Positions 1 to 7,243 are shown, numbered from the stretch's first letter. The stretch is 14,223 nt of DNA from Thermoanaerobacterales bacterium (GCA_012839145.1 DUNY01000257.1:1-14223); one strand, 5' to 3'. Numbers and translations: made by a program. The notes: a model not told the origin generated them from the letters alone.

Positions 1-279
1 GGTGCCATTGACCAAAAAATGAACATAATCGGCTCCAAAGGCTTGGGCTGCCAAATCTTCAGCCTCACGAATAACTCCCAAGGGATTACAGATGGTGTCT
101 AGGCCTAAAATACCAGAAGTAACATCGATTGACAGTACATTTTCACCAACAAAACTGCGAAATTCCGGTATGCCTTTGCCGCCTTTATGACCAGGTACAT
201 GAAATGAAACGGTCCTATCTTCTACGTACTTCTTCAAAGCATCAAAAAGCGGTGTTTTTTGCTGCTTTTTAAATTTCAT
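1..279 (-). CDS. Orn/Lys/Arg decarboxylase family PLP enzyme, N-terminal part (partial)
   Basis: This is an open frame of 93 codons running off the window edge, so only the N-terminus is visible. The start ATG (complement of 277-279) is preceded by AAAGGGGAG at good spacing. The protein begins MKFKKQQKTPLFDALKKY and then has FHVPGHKGG, IDVTSG and a visible end at VNGT. The 'P-L-x-x-A-L ... F-H-x-P-G-H-K' signature near residue 30 is characteristic of the fold-type I PLP decarboxylases of basic amino acids (SpeA, YaaO, lysine decarboxylase). The PLP-binding lysine and C-terminal domain lie outside the window, so the substrate cannot be decided. In Bacillus and many Clostridia a family member precedes tmk, close to the replication origin. 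That is family knowledge, not something visible here. No defect is seen in the part present. Confidence 0.85.
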   Translation of the reverse strand, partial: MKFKKQQKTPLFDALKKYVEDRTVSFHVPGHKGGKGIPEFRSFVGENVLSIDVTSGILGLDTICNPLGVIREAEDLAAQAFGADYVHFLVNGT

Positions 280-631
280 CCGGATTCACTCCCCTTTCTG
301 TTTCTATTCGGAGCTAAGCATCGAAAATGGCTATTTACTCCGGTCTGTTTCATATAAATGATTAACTAAAATATCCAATATGTTTATTAAACAAATACAA
401 TTAAAGCACAATTTCAATTTAATTTCAATACTTTAAGATAAAATATCTCCGCAATATCCATAGAAAGAAAGAGAAAACAGGTTGATCGGAGGTGAATTAT
501 CGGAACTATCGATAATAGAAGCGTATTGGACTGTTTAGAAATGAATTGCGATAAATTAAACTGCTTTTTACCATTGGATTAGCAAAAGCCGGTGGGTAGT
601 ATTACCTAAAAGCTTGTTTTTAAACAAATGT
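280..631. other. Intergenic region, no gene recognised
   Basis: About 350 bases separate the decarboxylase-family start from the hairpin behind spoIIR. Apart from the minus-strand promoter at 400-428 there is no supported gene. A plus-strand ribosome-binding-site-like GGAGGTGAATT near 488-498 precedes only very short frames that stop within 20 codons. I see no riboswitch or tRNA pattern. Confidence 0.5.
400..428 (-). promoter_or_regulatory. Putative sigma-A promoter of the decarboxylase-family gene
   Basis: On the minus strand TTGAAA (complement of 423-428), a 17-nt spacer and TTTAAT (complement of 400-405) form a near-consensus vegetative promoter. It would give a leader of about 110 nt before the ATG at 279. 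Called by eye, and the surrounding DNA is AT-rich, so chance matches are possible. Confidence 0.45.
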
Positions 632-673
632 ACAGTATAAAGCCCGGCAATTCCTTGCCGGGCTTTATACTGT
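632..673 (-). terminator. Perfect 19-bp-arm hairpin terminator behind spoIIR
   Basis: ACAGTATAAAGCCCGGCAA (632-650), a 4-nt TTCC loop, and its exact reverse complement (655-673) form a flawless stem. It starts 11 nt beyond the spoIIR stop codon. The GC core (GCCCGGC) flanked by an AAA/TTT run is what an intrinsic terminator needs. Because the T-run lies inside the symmetric stem, it could work in both directions. It insulates the downstream decarboxylase-family gene from the ger/spoIIR transcripts. Confidence 0.85.
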
Positions 674-683
674 GTCAGGGCAC

Positions 684-1400
684 TTATCTAAAGGCGAGTT
701 TGATGGTTCTGTCGATTTTACCTCTGGCTTCTTTCCACCAGTCTAACACTTTGAAACGTATTTCTACAGGTATGTCACCGGAGGTCTTGGCTGTTTCTAT
801 TGCTGTCATTTCTTGTGCAGTCAACACTTTGCTCATCCTCGATCTTGCCTCATCCTCTGTTATTCCATGGGTTATATCCACAAAGCACAGTGGCGGAAAC
901 AGCACACACCACCAATTAGCTCCTTTCCCGCTGCCTATAATTATCCGGAGAGCCTCATATTCTCCGGCCGGAAGAGTTGCATATCCATAAGTTTTTACCG
1001 GAAATGGAAATTTACCAAACATGGCGGTTGCACTGTAGTTTTTACCGCTTTTTTTGATTTCTCGGCGGGCTACTTCTTCAAGGTCTTTTATGTTGTTTTT
1101 TATATGTTCACGGGATTCGTTAATATCATCTATATCCTCAAACTCTCTGTCCAGGGTTTTTATTATGGCATCTCTTACCTTGAGCTTTAAATCCTGATCC
1201 TCAGGAGAGTCACTGTTAGCAATAACATGAAGTCTGATAAGTTTTGATGAAAGCTGCTGCTGTGTGGTTATATCACCGACACTGTCTTCTGGGCCGCCGG
1301 CAAGGCCACTGCTGCCTACCAGGGCTGCCACTAATGACATTATAAATATTCCAACAGTAACTAGGGTAGTTTTCTTCAATTCTCTTAGCTTGCTATCCAC
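684..1400 (-). CDS. spoIIR: Stage II sporulation protein R (SpoIIR)
   Basis: 238 aa. SpoIIR is made in the forespore under sigma-F and exported to the intermembrane space, where it triggers the SpoIIGA protease to activate pro-sigma-E in the mother cell. The sequence shows a short basic N-terminus, one hydrophobic segment (about residues 12-34) serving as signal or anchor, and the family hallmark KLIRLHVIANSDSPEDQ followed by LKLKVRDAII (about residues 53-80). Length is normal for the family. The start is GTG at 1400, preceded by GGGAGAG; no better in-frame ATG is present. It lies about 78 nt downstream of gerC on the same strand, is followed by a strong hairpin, and has a sigma-F-like -10 element in the gap. 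It may therefore be expressed separately from the germination genes, which in Bacillus are sigma-G dependent. Confidence 0.95.
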   Translation of the reverse strand: MDSKLRELKKTTLVTVGIFIMSLVAALVGSSGLAGGPEDSVGDITTQQQLSSKLIRLHVIANSDSPEDQDLKLKVRDAIIKTLDREFEDIDDINESREHIKNNIKDLEEVARREIKKSGKNYSATAMFGKFPFPVKTYGYATLPAGEYEALRIIIGSGKGANWWCVLFPPLCFVDITHGITEDEARSRMSKVLTAQEMTAIETAKTSGDIPVEIRFKVLDWWKEARGKIDRTIKLAFR

Positions 1401-1435
1401 TGCGATCTCTCCCTTGTTTTAACATTGCCTGTTAT

Positions 1436-1445
1436 AATTATTCCC
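1436..1445 (-). promoter_or_regulatory. Sigma-F-like -10 element of spoIIR
   Basis: On the minus strand GGGAATAATT (complement of 1436-1445) fits the Bacillus sigma-F -10 consensus GgNRANANTW at every defined position. It lies about 36 nt before the spoIIR start codon, leaving a plausible short leader. The -35 match is weak: only GCGAT or GATTA-like sequences occur at 14-16 nt, against GYATA. The call therefore rests on the -10 element and on known sigma-F control of spoIIR. Confidence 0.45.
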
Positions 1446-1478
1446 AAAATTTTTTCTTATAATCGCTCTAATATATTT

Positions 1479-2609
1479 TTATCGTATAACCCCAATATTT
1501 TTCACCGTTGTATGCACCTTTATATCAATCTTGACATTAGGATAAACATCTCCCCAGCTTTCTTCATATTTTCTCCATAATTCAGGTTCATGTTTGTACA
1601 AATGATCGCTCAATTTCAGCACATCAACTTTGTAAATTTCTTTAAGTTTTTTTACTCCTTTCGATATCTGAGCTGTTATTTCTTTTGATACAATGCCCTG
1701 CAGCTTTTCAGCATCTTCCAAACTTAATATAATACCATGGGTAGTGCTAGCTATATTGCCTGCCACATAAACATCCAAGGAAAATTCAGGAATCGGTTCT
1801 TTTGCCTTGAGAGAAAGTCTACTTTTCTCTCCCAAAATTATAAAGGTTACTGTTCCATTACCCTGGGGGTCCTCCACCACTATGTCCCCACCAGTTATTT
1901 TACCCAAGAAGAAATTTGCACCCTGTGTCTCTTCTTCATCGAGCCATCCCACCAATCGAAAATCCTTTATAACAGCAGCACCGCCGATGCTCACCTGGGT
2001 CTTATTCGCTGCCATTTTGCTGACCAGTGCATCACCTTTTTGGGAGTGGAGGTTTCGTAAAAAATCACCCAAATCTAATTCAGCAAATTTCCCTGAAAGG
2101 CCGGTAGACGCCAAAACAGTTTCCAAATATTCTGCCTTGAGCTTTTCCGTCCATGGATTTACTTCCATCACTTTCCTGGCTTCTCCCTCACAGATAGCTA
2201 TACGACTTCGTCGATTAAATTCCGTTAGACGAATCAAAGGATTGATGACTTTTTTTAGGTCTCCTCGGGCAACATCTTCACCGATGACTATTACCCTCAT
2301 ATGTTCAAAAAACAGATCACGGTTTAGCCTCAGTGCAAGGTTCCTTGCCCCGTCGACTATGGAATTGCCTACAGTCGATACCGTTGCCACCGCCTTTCCT
2401 CCACCGCCTCCACCTCCACCTTCTCCGCCAATTATCTCCCGAGCTATGGGTAGGGAAAAATGAAAGGTGTATTTATTGATTTCATCGCTTGTATCAATGC
2501 CGACGGACCCCACAAACAATCGCCGGTCTATTTCCGTCATATCCCAGCATCCTACCATGGCAACCATAGATAACAGAAGACAAATCCATAGTTTTTTATA
2601 TCTATTCAT
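1479..2609 (-). CDS. gerC: Ger(x)C family spore germination lipoprotein (C subunit)
   Basis: 376 aa. This is the lipoprotein C subunit of a GerA-type germinant receptor, anchored on the outer face of the spore inner membrane beside the A and B subunits. The signal peptide carries a lipobox, MVGC, with Cys21 as the predicted acylated residue, followed by the family motif WDMTEIDRR. The mid-region has the typical NLALRLNRDLFFEHMRVIVIGE stretch in two parts, NLALRLNRDLF then FEHMRVIVIGE. The C-terminal domain ends in W-x-x-Y-x-x-x-W and an alternating VKIDIKV strand, as usual. The ATG overlaps the gerB stop by 4 nt (ATGA), indicating translational coupling. A glycine run (residues 61-71: two Gly, Glu, eight Gly) is encoded by mixed GGN codons, probably a flexible linker. 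Which germinant is sensed cannot be read from the sequence. Confidence 0.93.
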   Translation of the reverse strand: MNRYKKLWICLLLSMVAMVGCWDMTEIDRRLFVGSVGIDTSDEINKYTFHFSLPIAREIIGGEGGGGGGGGKAVATVSTVGNSIVDGARNLALRLNRDLFFEHMRVIVIGEDVARGDLKKVINPLIRLTEFNRRSRIAICEGEARKVMEVNPWTEKLKAEYLETVLASTGLSGKFAELDLGDFLRNLHSQKGDALVSKMAANKTQVSIGGAAVIKDFRLVGWLDEEETQGANFFLGKITGGDIVVEDPQGNGTVTFIILGEKSRLSLKAKEPIPEFSLDVYVAGNIASTTHGIILSLEDAEKLQGIVSKEITAQISKGVKKLKEIYKVDVLKLSDHLYKHEPELWRKYEESWGDVYPNVKIDIKVHTTVKNIGVIR

Positions 2610-3709
2610 GCTGCCCCGCTCCTCTTTTTTAAGATGATTGACAGCACCAGAATTATAAGAGGTATTAAAATTCCCACTGTAATGCTACCTATTTTAACCA
2701 TGTAAACCAGCTTTTCCGTTACCAAAACGTTTGGGGGTATTGATGCAAAAAGGTATATCCAGGGAAACAGAATAGTGATAAAAAATTTAAATTCTCTTGC
2801 TCTTGTAAGATGTGTGAAGGTTAAGGCTCCCGTTAAAAAGAAGCTGTTAGCGGTAGTAAAGGATGCGATGGTCCATAGAGCCAAGGCCAGAGCGTCCAGT
2901 CTCTCAAAAACTTTTCCCGGAGCCATTATGGTGCGGATAATTGTCATACCGGGCCATATGAGTAATTTTGTGTTTTGCACACCTATTGTTGCAAAAACAA
3001 CTATTACAACAAACACATAAATCATCGTTGACACAGCTACACTTACAAACATGGTCCAATATATTCTCTCAGGACTTCTCATATAAGGTCCCAACATAAG
3101 TAAAATTTCTATTCCAAAAAAGCTGAACATGGTATTGAGGCTTCCCATTGCCATAGCTTTTACAGGAGTGTTCAGGAAGGGAAGGAGTTCTGTAAAATCC
3201 GCTTTTGGAATGGCTATTAAATACATGGCGAAAATGGGAATGATAAGTATAGGAAAAAGTATTTCCGCTATTCTGGCCGTCGGTTCAATACCATGACGGA
3301 TAAGATAAACCGTAAGCAGCATTTGAGTGATTATAATAAATTCTCGGGGAGTCTTTTGAAGCATGAAGGCATTTATTACTTCTGCAAATGTTCGAATAAC
3401 TATACAAGAAGCCAAAGTGAAATATATAATCAATACAATTCCCAGAAAAAATGCCGGGACTTTGCCGATAACCTTCTGAGAATACTCTATAAACGTATCA
3501 TTGGGGAATCTTCTTACAAGTGTGCTTAGGACAAGGCTGCCCACAAAGGTTAGGACTCCTCCAATTATCACAACAATCCAGCCGTCAGAGTTGGCATATA
3601 TGGCTACATCCCGGGGAAGGCTTAAAAGTCCTATTTCTAAAATGGTAGTAATAATCAAAACTACAGTTTGAGGAACGGTTATCAGGTCGTTATTCGTCAG
3701 CACTTTCAT
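2606..3709 (-). CDS. gerB: GerAB-family spore germination permease-like B subunit
   Basis: 367 aa. This is the B subunit of the germinant receptor, an APC-superfamily (GerAB/ArcD/ProY) integral membrane protein thought to bind the nutrient germinant. It is almost entirely hydrophobic, with about ten membrane segments. It begins NNDLITVPQTVVLIITTILEIG-type, matching the TM1 unwound region of the family (start LITVPQ, then LEIGLLSLPRDVA). Length is typical. The gene overlaps gerA by 20 nt and gerC by 4 nt, so the three subunits are coupled. Start ambiguity: the ATG at 3709 directly abuts its GCGGGGG, so the GTG two codons later (3703), with about 6 nt spacing, may be the real start. The difference is two residues. 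Confidence 0.93.
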   Translation of the reverse strand: MKVLTNNDLITVPQTVVLIITTILEIGLLSLPRDVAIYANSDGWIVVIIGGVLTFVGSLVLSTLVRRFPNDTFIEYSQKVIGKVPAFFLGIVLIIYFTLASCIVIRTFAEVINAFMLQKTPREFIIITQMLLTVYLIRHGIEPTARIAEILFPILIIPIFAMYLIAIPKADFTELLPFLNTPVKAMAMGSLNTMFSFFGIEILLMLGPYMRSPERIYWTMFVSVAVSTMIYVFVVIVVFATIGVQNTKLLIWPGMTIIRTIMAPGKVFERLDALALALWTIASFTTANSFFLTGALTFTHLTRAREFKFFITILFPWIYLFASIPPNVLVTEKLVYMVKIGSITVGILIPLIILVLSIILKKRSGAA

Positions 3710-5297
3710 CCCCCGCTTTGTCTATGGTATCATGCCGCCTATCGTTTATCCTGTCCAAGTCCTCGGGGCGGGTATATCCTGGCCTTATTTCCATGGAAGG
3801 TATGGGACCCCGGATTATGGTATCTTTACTTTCAGACCATCTGAAAGATACAAAAGGTGACAGAAAATGAGCCCCAAAACTCTTAAGAGTCACTAAGTGA
3901 ATTGTCAGCCCTAAAAGTCCGAGCATTATCCCATACAACCCGGCAACGGAAGCCAGTGCTATCAAAATGAAGGTCAACAGACGAAACCCTATGGCAACAC
4001 TGTAGTTGGGAATGGCAAAGGATGATATGGCATTTACCGCTACCACAATAACCATGATGGGGCTGACTATACCGGCTCGAACAGCGGCTTCCCCCACCAC
4101 TAATCCGCCCACTATTCCGATGGTCTGTCCTATGGGTCCCGGAAGCCTGACCCCCGCCTCTCTTAATACTTCCAGTGAGGATACCATAATCAATGCTTCC
4201 AGCACCGCAGAAAAAGGAACCCCCTCCCTGGCTGCCGCAATGGATAAGGCAAGGTCCGTAGGAAGCATGCCAGGATGAAAGGTTGTCATGGCAATATATA
4301 AGGCGGGGAAGGTGAAGGCGAAAAAAGCTGCCATAAAGCGGAGGATTCGAATCATGGATACGATATACCAACGCTCATAATAATCTTCCGGCGACTGAAA
4401 AAGACTTAACAGGGTAGCAGGAGCAAGTAGGGCAAAAGGCGTGTTATCACATATAATGGCCACATTCCCTTCTACCAGTGACGCTGCCACCACATCAGGC
4501 CGCTCGGTGCGTCGCAGCTGAGGGAAGGGGGATAGCCAGTCCCCTTCTATCATTTGTTCGATATAACCGCTTTCTAATACACTGCTTGTATCAACGGTAT
4601 TTAGCCTTTTTAGGACTTCATCAACTATGGATGGTTTTGCAACTCCTTGGATGAACATGATGCCAACATCGGTCCTCGTATGGCGACCCAGCTTTATAGT
4701 CTTGACTTTAAGGTTTGGATCTTTCAATCGCCGCCTCACCAAGGCCACATTAGTTCGATAAGTTTCCGTAAATCCGTCCCGAGGTCCACGGATTACTGCC
4801 TCAGTGGACGGCTCTTGAACTCCCCGCTTTTCCCACCCCCGGGTGCTTATAACCAAGGCTTTTTCAACCTTATCCAAAAATAAAACCGTATCTCCTGATA
4901 AAATACCCAGTATAACCTCACCGAAATTATCCGATTCTTTCAAGTCTCCTGCCGTCAAAAGACCTTCCTTTACCATATTGAAAAAATTTTCACCTACACT
5001 GTATTCCAAAGGGAATTGTCGGGTAAATATCATCAGTGGCTTCAATATATCATTTTGTAGCGTATCTTTATCCACCATACCATCTATAAACATAAGTGAC
5101 ATCTGATGTTTTGGGGTCTGCCCCATGTAAAAATCACGAGTGATAATATCATCACAGTCGTATAGATAACTGTGAACACCATCTATGTTTTCTTTTATAC
5201 TCTTTTTTAGTTTTTTACTTTTATCCGGGGACATATCCCTTTCAAAGTAAAGTTCTTTTTTCTTCGTATAATTGAGCTTCGAAAAGATGTTTGTCAT
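3690..5297 (-). CDS. gerA: GerA-family spore germination protein (A subunit)
   Basis: 535 aa with the start chosen here. This is the A subunit of a GerA-type germinant receptor in the spore inner membrane, which in Bacillus assembles into an ion-channel-forming oligomer. It has a soluble N-terminal half (residues about 1-310) with SLMFIDGMVD and VIRGPRDGFTE...NVALVRRRL, then ERPDVVAASLVEGNVAIICD split around residues 265-284. A membrane domain (about 310-475) with roughly five hydrophobic segments follows, then a short charged tail. The family motifs DNTPFALLAP, RLPGPIGQTIGIVGG and NYSVAIGFR are intact. An in-frame ATG nine codons upstream (5324) exists, but the ATG at 5297 has AAGGAG at ideal spacing and the upstream one has none. 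The gene overlaps gerB by 20 nt. I could not find a convincing sigma-G promoter directly upstream. Confidence 0.94.
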   Translation of the reverse strand: MTNIFSKLNYTKKKELYFERDMSPDKSKKLKKSIKENIDGVHSYLYDCDDIITRDFYMGQTPKHQMSLMFIDGMVDKDTLQNDILKPLMIFTRQFPLEYSVGENFFNMVKEGLLTAGDLKESDNFGEVILGILSGDTVLFLDKVEKALVISTRGWEKRGVQEPSTEAVIRGPRDGFTETYRTNVALVRRRLKDPNLKVKTIKLGRHTRTDVGIMFIQGVAKPSIVDEVLKRLNTVDTSSVLESGYIEQMIEGDWLSPFPQLRRTERPDVVAASLVEGNVAIICDNTPFALLAPATLLSLFQSPEDYYERWYIVSMIRILRFMAAFFAFTFPALYIAMTTFHPGMLPTDLALSIAAAREGVPFSAVLEALIMVSSLEVLREAGVRLPGPIGQTIGIVGGLVVGEAAVRAGIVSPIMVIVVAVNAISSFAIPNYSVAIGFRLLTFILIALASVAGLYGIMLGLLGLTIHLVTLKSFGAHFLSPFVSFRWSESKDTIIRGPIPSMEIRPGYTRPEDLDRINDRRHDTIDKAGDESADE

Positions 5298-5336
5298 GGT
5301 GCACTCCTTCTCGTATAATTGCATGTCGCAATATTC

Positions 5337-5352
5337 AATAACTTAATAACTT
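5337..5352. repeat. 8-bp tandem duplication AATAACTT x2
   Basis: AATAACTT at 5337-5344 is repeated directly at 5345-5352, abutting the GGTGCC palindrome. It may be a replication-slippage duplication or a trace of the event that placed the palindrome. Too short to say more. Confidence 0.5.
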
Positions 5353-5353
5353 A

Positions 5354-5366
5354 GGTGCCAGGCACC
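5354..5366. repeat. GGTGCCAGGCACC palindrome (REP-like)
   Basis: A perfect 6-bp-arm palindrome around one central base lies in the 103-nt gap between the small two-TM gene and gerA. From memory, this GGTGCC(T/A)GGCACC string recurs in intergenic DNA of many Clostridia. Only one copy lies in this window, so repeat status rests on that knowledge. If transcribed, it forms a short hairpin in the gerA leader that could modulate readthrough into gerABC. Confidence 0.55.
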
Positions 5367-5400
5367 ATTCGCATCTGCTTCACATGCTTAACTTTCTAAA

Positions 5401-5631
5401 TCAGAACAAGTATTTTAATAAAATAAATACAGCTAATGAGCCAAATATGTATAGTAGGCCAATAATCGTAACAGCATTTAGTTCACGTTTAAAGCCTTTA
5501 ATAGAAAGATCAATTCTATCTATAACCAGAAGATAAATTCCGCTGGCTATGAAGACCGCTAATGTTGTTAACGTTATGTTATTTTTAATGTTATCAATAA
5601 TTATGTTGAACACTTTGGGCACCGAAACCAT
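5401..5631 (-). CDS. Small two-TM membrane protein upstream of gerA (GerD-subunit/CLC_0170-like)
   Basis: 76 aa if the ATG at 5631 is used. The layout is a short amphipathic N-terminus, TM1 (about residues 20-37), a charged loop (DRIDLSIKGFKRELN) and TM2 (about 54-73) ending LKYLF. Position and architecture match two groups. One is the small two-TM 'D subunit' proteins found beside germinant-receptor operons in Bacillales and Clostridia, which modulate receptor function. The other is the clostridial CLC_0170-type small membrane proteins. I assign it by architecture and context, not by a conserved motif. It lies on the same strand as gerA with a 103-nt gap holding a palindrome. Start is uncertain: AAGAGG touches the ATG, so the GTG three codons in (5622), about 9 nt after AAGAGG, may be used. 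It is unrelated to the lipoprotein GerD of Bacillus. Confidence 0.7.
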   Translation of the reverse strand: MVSVPKVFNIIIDNIKNNITLTTLAVFIASGIYLLVIDRIDLSIKGFKRELNAVTIIGLLYIFGSLAVFILLKYLF

Positions 5632-5800
5632 CCTCTTATTGGTATCTCTATATATTTTTGTCCTTATTGACTTTTTTTATGAATACCGCTCTTTTCATAT
5701 TTATGATGTTTTTCCCAAATAACTGATGTCAGCCACAATCCATTCTTGAGCACGTATACAGTCGACAATGTATTTTTCAGAGTTTCCCGATGCCAGGCTG

Positions 5801-5829
5801 TTGACAAAAGTTTTTTACAGGAATATAAT
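5801..5829 (+). promoter_or_regulatory. Consensus sigma-A promoter of the radical SAM-ArsR operon
   Basis: TTGACA (5801-5806), a 17-nt spacer and TATAAT (5824-5829) are an exact match to the vegetative consensus. Transcription should start near 5836, leaving about 50 nt of leader. A promoter this strong is normally held by a repressor, which fits the ArsR gene in the same operon and the inverted repeat just downstream. Confidence 0.9.
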
Positions 5830-5837
5830 GAAAATAA

Positions 5838-5863
5838 GTCATATCGTTATATAGTTATATGAC
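5838..5863. promoter_or_regulatory. Inverted repeat, probable ArsR-family operator
   Basis: A 26-nt interrupted palindrome has outer arms GTCATAT and ATATGAC and a TTATATA-rich centre. It begins about 2 nt after the expected transcription start. ArsR/SmtB-family operators are typically AT-rich imperfect dyads of about 12-2-12 overlapping the promoter or start site, so both form and place fit autoregulation by the ArsR-type protein encoded at 7264-7572. Binding itself is inferred. Confidence 0.65.
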
Positions 5864-5887
5864 GAAATATGTAGGGAGGTCTTTTTC

Positions 5888-7243
5888 ATGGATTTAGCTC
5901 ACACTTATCTGGGTGAAAAAGTAATAAGTCAAGGGGTTAAATATTTGCTATCCAAGGACATGGATGATATCGATAAGTTAATAGGTTGGGCGGAAAAATT
6001 GCCTATGCCAAAAAATCAGAGGGAATATTTGGAAAATGCAAAAATATTTTTAGAAGACAAGAATTCCAACTGGTATCAATTAGGACAAAGACTCCTCTCA
6101 GAAACTGATCCTTATGTTAAAGAGAAAATCGGCATGAATTTTTTTGTCAATGCAAATTTTCTAGGAGTTCCAAGGCAGCATAAAATGGCACAAGAATTAG
6201 GCTATTCTATACCATGGGCCATTTTAATCGATCCCACAGAAAGATGTAATTTAAACTGCACAGGTTGTTGGGCGGGGGATTATCAACGGCATGAGGAACT
6301 GGATTTTGACACTTTAGATAGGGTAATGACCGAAGGTGAGGAGCTGGGAATATACTGTACTATAATGTCCGGTGGTGAACCTACCATCCGCAAAAAAGAC
6401 ATTATAAAGCTGGCAGAAAAGCATTCTTCACAATTAATACTGTTATTTACCAACGGCACTTTAGTAGATGATGAGTTTGTAGCTGAAATGAAGCGTGTCG
6501 GCAATATCACTCTAGCCTTCAGTATTGAAGGTTTTGAAGAATCTACCGATGCCCGTCGGGGTAAAGGTGTGTTTAACAAAGTAATGGCAGCCATGGATCG
6601 CATGCGAAAAGCCGGTCTTGTTTTTGGCGTTTCAGTAACATACACAAAGAATAATATTGAGGAATTGGCCAGTGAGGAATTTGTAGACATGTTGGTTGAC
6701 AAAGGTGCAGCATACGCATGGTATTTTACCTACATCCCCGTTGGCAAAGATGTGGATGTGGATTTAATGGCAACTCCTGAGCAGAGGGCTTATATGTACG
6801 AAAGGGTCCTAGAATATAGAAATACGAAACCTATATTTATAATGGACTTTTGGAATGACGGTGAGGTTTCCCATGGTTGTATCGCCGGGGGAAAACGGTA
6901 TCTGCATATCAATGCTCGTGGCGATGTGGAGCCCTGTGCTTTCGTCCATTATGCCACTTGCAATATAAAAGACCTATCTTTAAAAGAAGCTTTAGGTTCT
7001 CCGCTAATGAAGGCTTACCAAAAGCGACAGCCCTTTAATATGAACCATCATAGACCCTGCCCTCTTATTGACAACCCTGAAATGATGGTGGAAATAGTAA
7101 AGGAAAGCGGTGCATATTCCACTCAATTAAATCCAGATGAGACGCCTGAGGAGTTTGCCAAAAAGCTTAATAATTATTCAAACAAATGGAGACAGATAGC
7201 TGATGAAAAATGGGCAAAAAACCATGCATGTCCAAATAAGTAG
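5888..7243 (+). CDS. Radical SAM protein with SPASM-like auxiliary cysteines, substrate unknown
   Basis: 451 aa. A radical SAM enzyme: CNLNCTGC (Cys120, 124, 127) is the CxxxCxxC ligand set of the SAM-binding 4Fe-4S cluster, and SGGEP (161-165) is the SAM-contacting GGE motif. TLAFSIEG (208-215) and a following TIM-barrel pattern complete the core. Residues 1-110 form a mostly helical N-terminal region without metal ligands. C-terminally, Cys331-x13-Gly-x4-Cys350 followed by Cys358 and Cys391 resembles a SPASM/twitch domain reduced to one auxiliary cluster. The start ATG has GGGAGG at 7-8 nt. It is the first gene of an operon with an ArsR-type regulator (20-nt gap). Relatives in the MoaA/PqqE/AnSME superfamily modify peptides, cofactors or small molecules. 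No precursor peptide or dedicated transporter is visible next to it, so I do not assign a substrate. Confidence 0.9.
   Translation: MDLAHTYLGEKVISQGVKYLLSKDMDDIDKLIGWAEKLPMPKNQREYLENAKIFLEDKNSNWYQLGQRLLSETDPYVKEKIGMNFFVNANFLGVPRQHKMAQELGYSIPWAILIDPTERCNLNCTGCWAGDYQRHEELDFDTLDRVMTEGEELGIYCTIMSGGEPTIRKKDIIKLAEKHSSQLILLFTNGTLVDDEFVAEMKRVGNITLAFSIEGFEESTDARRGKGVFNKVMAAMDRMRKAGLVFGVSVTYTKNNIEELASEEFVDMLVDKGAAYAWYFTYIPVGKDVDVDLMATPEQRAYMYERVLEYRNTKPIFIMDFWNDGEVSHGCIAGGKRYLHINARGDVEPCAFVHYATCNIKDLSLKEALGSPLMKAYQKRQPFNMNHHRPCPLIDNPEMMVEIVKESGAYSTQLNPDETPEEFAKKLNNYSNKWRQIADEKWAKNHACPNK

Noticed and set aside
482..538. 18-codon plus-strand frame from the TTG at 482
   Set aside because: Too short, no recognisable motif, and the good ribosome-site-like GGAGG lies inside the frame, not before it.
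1807..2463. 218-codon plus-strand frame opposite gerC
   Set aside because: Antisense shadow; its proline run is merely the complement of the GerC glycine run.
3883..4371. 162-codon minus-strand frame inside gerA
   Set aside because: Shadow of gerA in another frame; the composition is erratic and gerA itself has full family similarity.
5298..5324. Longer gerA start nine codons upstream
   Set aside because: The upstream ATG has no ribosome binding site, while the ATG at 5297 has AAGGAG at ideal spacing.
5325..5400. Sigma-G promoter directly before gerA (TGAATA at about 5332-5337 as a -35)
   Set aside because: No CATNNTA-like -10 at 16-18 nt spacing; the promoter may lie before the small upstream gene, but no clear match was found there either.
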